Assembly: GCF_003285005.1 (NCBI RefSeq)
Contig: NZ_QMFA01000001.1
Span: 124,001-188,000 of the forward strand
Direction: 5' to 3'
DNA length: 64,000 nt
From: Paenibacillus sp. YN15
Lineage (GTDB): Bacteria > Bacillota > Bacilli > Paenibacillales > NBRC-103111
Shown here: positions 49,783-58,638 of the stretch, piece after piece
Position numbering within the stretch: position 1 is the first letter of the stretch
Layout of the letters: each line of letters starts with the position of its first letter
Program-made: the position numbers and the translations under genes
The notes under the pieces: generated by a model
Seen by the model: the letters and a program-made list of their open reading frames with translations, nothing else
Databases searched by the model: none
What the model was told of the DNA's origin: nothing

Positions 49783-49812
49783 TTGAGGTGGAATCGCAGA
49801 CGGGGCTACGAT
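49783..49812 (+). promoter_or_regulatory. Promoter of the second sugar ABC operon
   Basis: TTGAGG (49783-49788) and TACGAT (49807-49812) are separated by 18 bp, ahead of the permease genes. Both boxes are moderate matches, consistent with an activator-dependent promoter. Confidence 0.5.
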
Positions 49813-49846
49813 AGTCTCACACAACAAATCAAGAGGTGAGACTTGA

Positions 49847-50803
49847 ATGACTACGGAATCCGACGCGTCTGTCCAAGCGCATGCCGGCCTGGTGAAGCCA
49901 TGGAAGAAGCGGCTGCGCAGATACGCGGATCATAAAACGCTGCTGCTTATGCTTCTGCCGGGTTTTTGCGTGTTCCTGCTGTTCCATTATGTGCCGCTGT
50001 ACGGAATTACCATTGCCTTTAAGCAGTTCCAGATCAGGGAGGGCATTCTGAACAGTCCCTGGGTGGGACTGGAGCATTTCCAGCGGCTGTTCGCCGGGGA
50101 CGGCTTCTCCAATGCCATCCGCAACACGGTGATTATCGCCCTTCTGAAGCTGGTATTTGTTTTCCCGGCTCCCATCATTCTGGCGATTATGCTGAACGAG
50201 GTGCGCAGCGGATGGTTCCGCCGTTTGGTCCAGACGGTGTCCTACCTGCCCCATTTCTTCTCCTGGGTTATTCTGGCAGGCATTATGTTTACCTTTCTGG
50301 GTACGGACGGCGCCTTCAACCACGTCATGTCCCTGTTTGGACTGCCCCAGCATAACTGGCTCCTGGAATCCGGGAAATTCTACGGGATCATCGTCATCAC
50401 CGCCATCTGGCAAAGCGTGGGCTGGAGCTCCATCGTCTTCTTCGCGGCCCTGGCCTCCATTGATCCCACCTTGTACGAGGCGGCCATTGCCGACGGAGCC
50501 GGACGGTGGCGCAGAATCTGGCATATTACCCTGCCGGGTATTGCGCCGACGATCATCATCATGCTTCTGATGTATATCGGGCATTTCCTGTCCGTGGGCT
50601 TCGATCAGGTATATAACCTGACAACGGCCACAACCTCGGATGTGGCGGATATTCTGGATACCTATGTGCTAAGGCGCTTGCTCACCATGGATTACGAGCT
50701 GGGGGCCGCCGCAGGCATTTTCTCGTCCGTCATCGGCTTGGGCTTGGTGATGCTGGGCAACCGGCTGGTCAAGCTGTATGACCGGGAGCAAGGACTATGG
50801 TAA
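49847..50803 (+). CDS. ABC transporter permease, LplB type
   Basis: A 318-residue CUT1-type permease with about six membrane segments and the EAA loop YEAAIADGAGRWRRIWHITLP. The N-terminal segment (LLLMLLPGFCVFLLFHYVPLYG) is typical. It follows AGAGGTGAG and begins the second importer operon. It is a paralogue of the permease at 7405 but clearly diverged, so the two importers likely carry different sugars. Confidence 0.95.
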   Translation: MTTESDASVQAHAGLVKPWKKRLRRYADHKTLLLMLLPGFCVFLLFHYVPLYGITIAFKQFQIREGILNSPWVGLEHFQRLFAGDGFSNAIRNTVIIALLKLVFVFPAPIILAIMLNEVRSGWFRRLVQTVSYLPHFFSWVILAGIMFTFLGTDGAFNHVMSLFGLPQHNWLLESGKFYGIIVITAIWQSVGWSSIVFFAALASIDPTLYEAAIADGAGRWRRIWHITLPGIAPTIIIMLLMYIGHFLSVGFDQVYNLTTATTSDVADILDTYVLRRLLTMDYELGAAAGIFSSVIGLGLVMLGNRLVKLYDREQGLW

Positions 50804-50816
50804 GGAGGAATCAGAA

Positions 50817-51689
50817 ATGAAGCGTTGTGCTGGCGATATTGCCTTTGATTCGGTGAATTATATGCTATTGTTCTTTCTGGGGTTAGCCACCCTCTATCCT
50901 TTCTTGTACGTATTGGGCGTGTCCTTGTCCAGCGCCCAGGAAGTGAATGTCATCGGCCTGCGCCTGTTTCCGTCGGAACCTACGCTGGAGGTATACCGGA
51001 AGGTGCTGGAGAGCTCCAAGCTCTATTCCGCCTACATGTACACCATTATCCGGACGGTGCTGGGCGTCAGTCTGACGGTGTTTCTGGTAACGCTGACGGC
51101 TTACCCGCTGGCCAAGAAATCGCTTCCCCACCGGGGACTGCTGATGAAGCTTCTGGTGTTCAGCATGCTGTTTAACGGCGGTCTGATTCCCAGCTATCTG
51201 CTGATCAAAAACCTGGGGCTTATAGACAGCATCTGGGCGCTGGTGCTTCCCGGAGCGGTGGGAGCCTTTAATCTGATCATTGTCCGCAATTTCTTCGAGT
51301 CCATTCCCGCGGAGGTGCTGGAATCCGCCCGTATGGACGGAGCCGGGGAGATGATGATTTACGCCCGGATCATGCTTCCCCTCTCCATTCCCATACTGGC
51401 CGTCATTGCCCTCTGGTCGGCGGTGAGCCACTGGAACGCCTGGTTTGACGCCATGATCTATATCAATGATACCAAGAGACAGGTGCTGCAGCTGTTCATC
51501 AGACGGACGGTTCTGGAAAATTCCGGAACCATTGTGGATGACCAGGCTATGCTGGACCCGGCCATGATTACTCCCCAGAATCTGAAGGCGGCGCTGATCA
51601 TGGTGGTCATGCTTCCCATATTGTGCGTATATCCGTTTATTCAGCGGTTTTTTACCAAAGGAATTATGCTGGGCTCCGTAAAAGGTTAA
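50817..51689 (+). CDS. ABC transporter permease, LplC type
   Basis: A 290-residue permease, partner of the previous one, with EAA-type loop LESARMDGAGEMMIYARIMLP and the usual C-terminus YPFIQRFFTKGIMLGSVKG. I chose the ATG at 50817 behind AAGGAGG; an in-frame ATG at 50778 lies inside the preceding gene. The 13-base gap to the preceding gene indicates one transcript. Confidence 0.95.
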   Translation: MKRCAGDIAFDSVNYMLLFFLGLATLYPFLYVLGVSLSSAQEVNVIGLRLFPSEPTLEVYRKVLESSKLYSAYMYTIIRTVLGVSLTVFLVTLTAYPLAKKSLPHRGLLMKLLVFSMLFNGGLIPSYLLIKNLGLIDSIWALVLPGAVGAFNLIIVRNFFESIPAEVLESARMDGAGEMMIYARIMLPLSIPILAVIALWSAVSHWNAWFDAMIYINDTKRQVLQLFIRRTVLENSGTIVDDQAMLDPAMITPQNLKAALIMVVMLPILCVYPFIQRFFTKGIMLGSVKG

Positions 51690-51753
51690 AATCACGGTAT
51701 GCGGTCCTTGATGACTTCACATACATCATCCATTTTTTAAGGGAGGCTTATAT

Positions 51754-53346
51754 ATGGGATTTAAAGGGGATCAAACAAAATCAAGCTGGCTTGCGGGAAC
51801 CGTGACGGTGCTGCTGGCCGCCAGCGTGGCCCTGGCAGGCTGCGCCAAGGATTCGGACTCAAAGGGGAACACAACCGCTTCGCCGGGCGCTTCGGCAGGG
51901 GCTGCGGCGACTCCGGTCCAGCCCATGGAAATCAACTGGATGCAGTATCCTGCCATTTTCGAGAAGGGCGCCTACGGCTTCAAGTACATGGAGGACACCT
52001 TCAACATCAAGCTGACCCACTATTCCCGTTCCTGGGAGGAAGCGGTGCAGAAGCAGCAGCTCCAACTGACTACCAACGACATTCCCGATGTAATGTTTGT
52101 GAATGATCCTGCCAATCTGTTCAAATATGTCACCCAAGGCCTGATCGCCGAAGTCAAGCTGCAGGATATTGAGAAATACATGCCCAGCTACAAGAAGAAG
52201 ATGGATGAGTTTGCGCCACAGGGCTGGGCTTATACAAGCCTGCAGGGGAAAAATTACGGCATTCCCACCTTCTACTGGACGGGCCAGTTCAACGCCAAAT
52301 CGTTCTGGCGGACGGATCTTCTGGAGAAGGCGGGCATCACCAAAATACCCGAGACCATTGACGAATATACCGCGGCCTTCGAGGCGCTGAAGAAAATCGG
52401 CGTATACGGCATAAGCACTAACGGCAAGTCTTATTACGGCATGTTTCATACCATCTTCGGCGCTTATGGCGTCATGCCCACACAATGGGTCCTGAAGGAC
52501 GGCAAGGTGGTGAACGGGGCCGTTCAGCCGGAGGCGAAGGAGGCCTTGGGCAAGCTGGCGGAGTGGTACAAGGCGGGTTATATCGAGCCTGATTTCGCCA
52601 CCGGCGCCGACTTGAACCCCAAGTTCATTTCCGGCAAATACGCGCTGTACGACACGGGAAACCCCGGCTCTATAGATGAATCCCAGGCCAACTCGCTGAT
52701 CAGCTCCATCAAGAAGGTGAACCCGGAGGGCAAGATGGAGATGGCGCCCCTGCCCAAGGGACCGCAAGGAAAGTCCGGAGGCTGGGCCTGGGGAGGAGCG
52801 GGCAATATCTGGGCCTTCGGCAAGCAATTGGAGAAGGACCCGGCCAAGATGGCCAGAATTATGGAGATTATCGAAAAGATCACCACCGATGAGCAGGCCT
52901 TCATTGATCTGGGCCTTGGCGTGGAAGGCAAGCATTGGGCCTATAACGATCCTGCGCTGAAGGGGGCAGGGGGAATCAAGGTGTTGCCGCCTTACAACGA
53001 CAAAGCCCAGAAGCAGGCGGAAGGGCTGTCCGATACCTTCGGCGTCACCCTGTGGGGTGCCCAGACTTCACCGGAGCTGTATGAAAAATATACTAAGAAA
53101 GAAACCCTGGAGCTCTTTAAAAAATATAATGCTCCCGTTGTGGACCTCTTCGGCAAATCGGATGTGCTGCCGTCGGCAGGCAAATATTTCGCTGATCTGC
53201 AGAAGCTGAAGATGGAAACCTACGCCCGCATTGTCATGGGAGAGCAGCCGCTGTCGTACTTCGATGAATTCGTCAAGAAATGGAATGAAATCGGCGGCAG
53301 TATTCTGGAAAAGGAAGCCAATGAGTTTTATCAGAGCATGAAGTAA
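51754..53346 (+). CDS. ABC transporter sugar-binding lipoprotein
   Basis: A 530-residue solute-binding lipoprotein with lipobox LAGC (Cys30) and a Ser/Thr/Ala/Gly-rich linker to about residue 55. The mature domain is of the family-1 type (segments SWEEAVQKQQLQLTTNDIPDVMFVND and AEWYKAGYIEPDFATG). It belongs with the two permeases before it; unlike in the first locus it is encoded after them. No ATPase gene is present. The downstream polysaccharide-degrading genes suggest an acidic oligosaccharide as ligand. Confidence 0.93.
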   Translation: MGFKGDQTKSSWLAGTVTVLLAASVALAGCAKDSDSKGNTTASPGASAGAAATPVQPMEINWMQYPAIFEKGAYGFKYMEDTFNIKLTHYSRSWEEAVQKQQLQLTTNDIPDVMFVNDPANLFKYVTQGLIAEVKLQDIEKYMPSYKKKMDEFAPQGWAYTSLQGKNYGIPTFYWTGQFNAKSFWRTDLLEKAGITKIPETIDEYTAAFEALKKIGVYGISTNGKSYYGMFHTIFGAYGVMPTQWVLKDGKVVNGAVQPEAKEALGKLAEWYKAGYIEPDFATGADLNPKFISGKYALYDTGNPGSIDESQANSLISSIKKVNPEGKMEMAPLPKGPQGKSGGWAWGGAGNIWAFGKQLEKDPAKMARIMEIIEKITTDEQAFIDLGLGVEGKHWAYNDPALKGAGGIKVLPPYNDKAQKQAEGLSDTFGVTLWGAQTSPELYEKYTKKETLELFKKYNAPVVDLFGKSDVLPSAGKYFADLQKLKMETYARIVMGEQPLSYFDEFVKKWNEIGGSILEKEANEFYQSMK

Positions 53347-53450
53347 TACGCGGACTGGACAGCAAGATGGGACGGCGCAAAAAGCGGCAGGCATCAAGCG
53401 CCGTCCCTTATCCGGTTTGTGGAATCTCTTTGGTTGAAAAGGAGGCTTTG

Positions 53451-56400
53451 ATGCAGGTGACCAGAAAAGCGGGAATGCTGCTGTTGGTTTTATCATTGCT
53501 GCTGGGAGGCTTTTCGCTTCCGGATGCGGTCAAGGCGGCGGAAACGGTTCACGCAGTCTATATTTCCAGTGATACGGAAACACAGGGCAACTGGGTGGGA
53601 GTTTACGGAGCCGAAGGCTACGTTCTGCCTTTCTATTCCACTACACGGACCACCAGCGGTCGGGATGATCCTTTGGCCGAGGACGTGGCCGATCTTCCCG
53701 ATTATGTCAGCAGCTACAGCCGGTCGGGAGCGGTATCCTATTGGGTGGAAAGCCAGCAGCCGGATGTCCGTGCCCTGCAGACTCCCGACAGGATCGGGCG
53801 CAAGAAGATTACAGTCTACGCCGGCACGAATTTCACGTACAGCTTTCAGTTGAGCGACAGCGAGCCTCATTTGTTTACTGTCTATACCACGGATTTTGGC
53901 AGCAGCGAAACCGTTGCGGAACGCTTCGAAATTCTGGATTCCGGCAACCGGGTGCTTGAGGCTGTTGATGTGGATACCATCAACGGAGGCAAGTATGTAA
54001 CCTTTCAGGTGAGGGGCAGCTTCAAGTTCAAGGCAACCAAGCTCAGCGGCTTGAGGACTTACGCCTTGGGATATTTCTTTGACGCGGCCGTACCCAACCG
54101 CATCTCAAATGTAAGCGCACATAATTTGCCGAGGCGGCAGGTTGGAATCAATTGGGAAGACCCGGCGGCGGGAGAAACCGTGGTGTTAAGAAAGGGGCAG
54201 GGGGAAGGAGAGTTTACGAGAATCGCCCAAACCGGGCAGGGCGTATGGTCTTATACGGATACGGACTTGGCCCCGGGGGCTGTCTATGAATATGCGCTGC
54301 AAACCGTGGGCTCCCACGGCAAGCTGCTGTCGGCGCCTACGGCTCCGGTTTCCATCCAGATTCCACAATATGAAGAAACCCGGCTTTCGTTCTCCAGCGT
54401 CTCATATACCGTGTATGAGCCGGGGCTGCCTGTGACGCTGGCGGTTTATCTGACTGACGGGGGAGGAGCTCCCCTTGCCGGACGAACGGTGCATTTTTTA
54501 CTGCAGGGAGACTATGTGGGCACATATGTGGAGCCGGACATGGGCAGCTCCGCCACCGGAGCGGACGGCGCCGCCCAACTGGTCTACACATCTCCTTATG
54601 CCGGGAGCTATACCGTTGTTGCCGCAGTTCCTCCGGATGATGCACAATTCCGCAACGGAGCCGAAGCTGAGGCCGGTCTGACTGTCAGGGACAAAGCCTG
54701 GGAGAGTGCGCCGGTCATTCTGAGATCATCGGACGGAGTCAAGCCTGGGGATCTCTTCTCCATCAGCGGACATGGCATGCAGGCCGGAGAGGAAGGGCAA
54801 TTGCAAATTGCTGCGGAGCCTTGGGGCACAGCGGGCCAACTGCCGTCGGAACAAGCCTTGCTGCTGGATATCGTTCAGCAGGATGATCTGCGGGAGCAAT
54901 TTCTTCAGACCCTGCTGCCGGAAAGTGCGGCCCCCGGCGTCTACCGGCTATGGGTCAAAAACGGCTACGGCTGGAGCCCGCCGGTGGAGCTGAATGCACC
55001 CCGCCCCTTGTTCATTTCCGAATATGAGGTGTTCGAGGGGCTGTTCATCGATCTGTCCGGCCGCAATCTGATGGCGGCGGAATTCGGCGTGTCCGGCGTG
55101 ACAAAGGTCAGGCTTGCCAACGGTGCCGGAGCGGCCTGGGACGTGCAGATTACGGAGCAATCGCCCTATTCCCTGCGGTTTGGGATATCCTCCGGCGTGC
55201 CTTTGGGAACCTATCATGTGGAGGTATCCAATGACGGCGGCCTTACCTGGCACGGGCTGCAGAGCGGGCAGGAACTGACGGTTCTCCCCAAGGGAGAAGA
55301 TCCGTTGGGGCTGGGAGTGGCATGGGCCGCCAACTTTAACTGGTCGCAGCAGTTCAACGCGACTGATTACGGCGCTGTTGCCGATGACGGAGAGGACGAT
55401 ACGGATGCCATTGCCGCTGCAATCCAAGCGGCCAAGCAGGCCGGCGGGGGCGTGGTGCGTTTCCCGACGGGCTCCTTCCATGCCACGGTTATTCAGATGC
55501 CCAGCCGGATTGTGCTGATGGGGGCCGGCGCAGAGGAAACGCTGCTGTACCACATCGGTGGCAAGCAGAATTTCATCCAAGCGGCGGGTGACGGAAAAAC
55601 GGAGGGAAGAACCGGCATAGCCAGACTGGGCATTCGGGCAGCGGATGAGAATATGTATCCCGACGCGTTCATCTGGCTGGGGCAGGATTGGGGCAGTGCG
55701 GTCAATGATTTGAGCCTGAGAACGGCCAGTGAGATTTTTGCCTTCGAGACCAGTCTGGAATATCCGGTGTTGGAGCCCGTGGATACGGCAGGCGGAAGCG
55801 GAAGAGGGCAGGGCATGCTTGTAGTGGGCAAGGAAAGATTTCTGTACAAGAATAATCGGGCTGTCGGCTGGGCGGCGCAGTACAACCGCATTTATATCAA
55901 TCAGTACGCCCTTTCCTCCGGCAATTACGCGGAGTACAGCTTCAGCCAGATGCCGATTACAGGCGACTATACCTTCATCCGGGACAATGAGTTTGTGATT
56001 CGGGGCGAGGCTGATGTGGAGGTTCATGGCATCGGCGTCAAATCCAACAGCCATGTGGAAAACAATATTGTCCGCACAACCGGCAAGGATCAGAAGACAA
56101 CCTACCATAATGACGGCGAATCCATCTTTCTGGAGATGCCGGGAGCATACTTCGCCACGGGGAATGTGCTGGGGGCCACCGCCAACAGCATTGCGCTGGC
56201 GCCTGTCCAACCGCTGCCGCTGCCCATCACTTTGCGGAATGGACGGCTGGCGGTGATCATTGTGGACGGCACCGGTTTGGGGCAGTACCGCAATGTGGAA
56301 TTTGCCGGAGGCACGACCTATGCGCTGGAGCAGGCCTGGGATGTAATTCCGGACAGCACCAGCAAATTTTCCCTGATTGCGCCCAATGACAATGTCACCA

Positions 56401-57320
56401 TATACCGCAACCAGACTATCGACGGACAACGGGGCATCTGGCTGTACGGCAATGTGCTCGATGCGGCGGTGGCCGACAACAAGCTGGTGAATACGGACGG
56501 TATTTATATCGCATCGACTGCGGTGATCTCTGCCAATCGGTACACGCCGACTCATTTCATCAATGTCAGGGGCAATCTGCTGCTGGGCACTCCCGGTGAC
56601 GGCCATGCCTCCGGCATTATCGCTGTATCCCAACGCAACGGAGTGGCCGGGCGGTATTATGCGTCCGGAATCAACGGCGTTGAAATCCGCGACAATTATC
56701 TGTACGGCAGCCAAATTCCCACATCGACGCCAAGGCATCAGAAGTACTCCGGCATCGTGTCTTCGGCGGCTACCCTCTCCAGCGACAGCTCTCCCGTATT
56801 TACCCCCGAAGACCGGGATAACGTCAATGTCATTATGGAGAACAACCGGCTGGAGCATATGCTGGAAGGACTTTATCTGATGAGCGGATTGTACGGACAT
56901 ACGGCCAGAGGCAACCAATTCGCCGACGTTTTGCACCCTGTATATGAGAAATACGGGGAGGGAACCGCACGGCTGCTGATGCTGCCCGACCCTTTCAGGG
57001 ATCAGCGGGCTCCTTTCTGGCCGGCTCTCAGCAAGCTGAACGCGGAGCCTGCGAACGAGGGCAAGGTCAGACTGGTCTGGGCGGAAGCGGCGGACAATGT
57101 GGACGTAGCCCAATATAAGATTTACCGGAACGGAGTTCACCTGGCCACTGTGGAGCAGGGGCAAACCGAGTATGAGACGGTGTCTCTTGAGGCGGACACC
57201 CTGCACCACTTCCGGGTAACGGCGCTGGATGCGGCGGGGAATGAAAGCTTTACTTACATTGGGGCGGCGGTGAAAACCCCTGCCGTCCCCTCCGCACCGG
57301 CAGGCGGGGCCGGTGGGTAA
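53451..57320 (+). CDS. Secreted right-handed beta-helix protein (pectate-lyase-3 type)
   Basis: A 1289-residue exported protein. The signal peptide ends near AVKAAE (about residue 30). Residues about 30-220 form an N-terminal beta domain that I do not recognise, then a fibronectin-III-like and Ig-like (Big-type) domains to about 620. From about 630 the segment NATDYGAVADDGEDDTDAIAAAIQAAK is the classic start of a Pectate_lyase_3 beta helix, which runs to about 1170 with many short turns. A final FN3 domain lies at about 1197-1275. Helices of this type cut or bind polyuronides, rhamnogalacturonan or similar polymers; catalytic residues cannot be assigned. The ATG at 53451 follows AAAAGGAGG. 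No anchor is seen, so it is probably released. Confidence 0.85.
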   Translation: MQVTRKAGMLLLVLSLLLGGFSLPDAVKAAETVHAVYISSDTETQGNWVGVYGAEGYVLPFYSTTRTTSGRDDPLAEDVADLPDYVSSYSRSGAVSYWVESQQPDVRALQTPDRIGRKKITVYAGTNFTYSFQLSDSEPHLFTVYTTDFGSSETVAERFEILDSGNRVLEAVDVDTINGGKYVTFQVRGSFKFKATKLSGLRTYALGYFFDAAVPNRISNVSAHNLPRRQVGINWEDPAAGETVVLRKGQGEGEFTRIAQTGQGVWSYTDTDLAPGAVYEYALQTVGSHGKLLSAPTAPVSIQIPQYEETRLSFSSVSYTVYEPGLPVTLAVYLTDGGGAPLAGRTVHFLLQGDYVGTYVEPDMGSSATGADGAAQLVYTSPYAGSYTVVAAVPPDDAQFRNGAEAEAGLTVRDKAWESAPVILRSSDGVKPGDLFSISGHGMQAGEEGQLQIAAEPWGTAGQLPSEQALLLDIVQQDDLREQFLQTLLPESAAPGVYRLWVKNGYGWSPPVELNAPRPLFISEYEVFEGLFIDLSGRNLMAAEFGVSGVTKVRLANGAGAAWDVQITEQSPYSLRFGISSGVPLGTYHVEVSNDGGLTWHGLQSGQELTVLPKGEDPLGLGVAWAANFNWSQQFNATDYGAVADDGEDDTDAIAAAIQAAKQAGGGVVRFPTGSFHATVIQMPSRIVLMGAGAEETLLYHIGGKQNFIQAAGDGKTEGRTGIARLGIRAADENMYPDAFIWLGQDWGSAVNDLSLRTASEIFAFETSLEYPVLEPVDTAGGSGRGQGMLVVGKERFLYKNNRAVGWAAQYNRIYINQYALSSGNYAEYSFSQMPITGDYTFIRDNEFVIRGEADVEVHGIGVKSNSHVENNIVRTTGKDQKTTYHNDGESIFLEMPGAYFATGNVLGATANSIALAPVQPLPLPITLRNGRLAVIIVDGTGLGQYRNVEFAGGTTYALEQAWDVIPDSTSKFSLIAPNDNVTIYRNQTIDGQRGIWLYGNVLDAAVADNKLVNTDGIYIASTAVISANRYTPTHFINVRGNLLLGTPGDGHASGIIAVSQRNGVAGRYYASGINGVEIRDNYLYGSQIPTSTPRHQKYSGIVSSAATLSSDSSPVFTPEDRDNVNVIMENNRLEHMLEGLYLMSGLYGHTARGNQFADVLHPVYEKYGEGTARLLMLPDPFRDQRAPFWPALSKLNAEPANEGKVRLVWAEAADNVDVAQYKIYRNGVHLATVEQGQTEYETVSLEADTLHHFRVTALDAAGNESFTYIGAAVKTPAVPSAPAGGAGG

Positions 57321-57336
57321 CAAGGGAGGTGCAGGA

Positions 57337-58575
57337 ATGGATCTGTTTTACCCGTATCGGACACAGCCTCCTCTGATTCACTCTGTTCTGGAGGAAAGAT
57401 CGGAGGATGGCATTCGCGTGACGGAGCTGCTGTTTCACAGTATGGAAGGGGAGTTTGATGGAGAAGGAATTGCCCCCTCTCTTGTTTTTGCGGTGTTTGC
57501 CGAACCGGAGGATGCACCGGCAGGCACACTGCCCGGCATGCTGATCTGTCACGGGGGAAAAGGGAGGGCGGAGGCGGCCAAGGCCGTGGGATGGGCGCGG
57601 CAGGGGTACGCGGCCATTGCTCCGGAATTGCCGGGATGGGCGGACCCCGGACAGATGAGAAGCGCCTCCCGTTACCGGGGGCAGCCCTATAAGCGGAACC
57701 GGTTCACAACGGCGCCGGCGCTGACCTCCTGCGGCGTGTACGACTCCGTTGCCGCAGCATTGGGCGCTTTTCAGCTGCTGCGTTCCCGCTGCGCCACCGA
57801 CCCGGCCCGCATGGGCATTACGGGAATCAGCTGGGGAGGATACCTGGCAACTCTGCTGTGCGGGTATCTGGGGGAGCAGGTTCAAGCGGGGCTGGCCTTA
57901 TTCGGCTGCGGCCATTACGAGGCCGGGACTGTATTTGCCGCCGAGCTGCAGGAGCGTCCGGAGGAGGAAAGGCGACAGTGGCTGAAGCATTTTGACGCCG
58001 GGGGCCATATATCCGGCATGAGCGCAACCTTCCTGATGCTCCCGGCCACCAACGATTCCTTCTTTTATCCGCCGGCGGCAGAGACTACCTTCGCCGGAAT
58101 CGGCTCCCGCCATAAACGGCTGTGCTACGGACCCGGGACCGATCACAACTTCGGTTTGCCGGGAGGCTCCATGGAGGAGGGGGGACCATTTTATCTGGCT
58201 TTGGAGCCCGCTTATTTCAGGATCGCTCTTGCCGGGAAAACGGAGCGTCTTCCCTCCGTTGAAGCCGTGCCGGGATCGGGCGGCGCCTGGATCATTCGCT
58301 GGAACGCAGGCTGCGCCGCTCTGAAGGAGGTGTGGGCGTACGGTTCCAGGGAGGACGGCCGGATTTGGCCCGAGCGGACCTGGATCAGACTGGAGCCGGG
58401 TGGACAAACGGAGGCGGAAGGGTTCGGCGAAGCCCGGTTTGCGCCGCTGTGCCGGGAAGAGGATGGGGTATGGTTTGGCGGAGCCACCTTTTTGCTGAAT
58501 GAGGAAAGCGGCGGTTCGTCCTTTTTCCACGTTACCACCACGATGCAGGCTGCAAAAAACGTTGAAAGGGAATAG
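57337..58575 (+). CDS. Alpha/beta-hydrolase, carbohydrate-esterase-like
   Basis: A 412-residue alpha/beta-hydrolase of the acetyl-xylan-esterase/dienelactone-hydrolase type. The predicted triad is Ser165 in GISWGG, Asp240 in PATNDSFF and His270 in GTDHNFG, and HGG near residue 72 may contribute to the oxyanion hole. After the fold, about 110 residues form an extra C-terminal part. There is no signal peptide, so it works inside the cell, probably removing acetyl or methyl esters from imported oligosaccharides. The ATG follows GGGAGGTG 17 bases after the beta-helix gene stops, indicating the same transcript. Confidence 0.85.
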   Translation: MDLFYPYRTQPPLIHSVLEERSEDGIRVTELLFHSMEGEFDGEGIAPSLVFAVFAEPEDAPAGTLPGMLICHGGKGRAEAAKAVGWARQGYAAIAPELPGWADPGQMRSASRYRGQPYKRNRFTTAPALTSCGVYDSVAAALGAFQLLRSRCATDPARMGITGISWGGYLATLLCGYLGEQVQAGLALFGCGHYEAGTVFAAELQERPEEERRQWLKHFDAGGHISGMSATFLMLPATNDSFFYPPAAETTFAGIGSRHKRLCYGPGTDHNFGLPGGSMEEGGPFYLALEPAYFRIALAGKTERLPSVEAVPGSGGAWIIRWNAGCAALKEVWAYGSREDGRIWPERTWIRLEPGGQTEAEGFGEARFAPLCREEDGVWFGGATFLLNEESGGSSFFHVTTTMQAAKNVERE

Positions 58576-58638
58576 CTATCACGAGATTGCCCGAAAGGCT
58601 GCCGGAAAGAAAGTGAAGGCAGCCGGATAAGGAGATTT

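Noticed and set aside
54948-57323. 791-codon ORF on the minus strand
   Set aside because: It is antisense to the beta-helix gene, with no domain pattern and no ribosome binding site.
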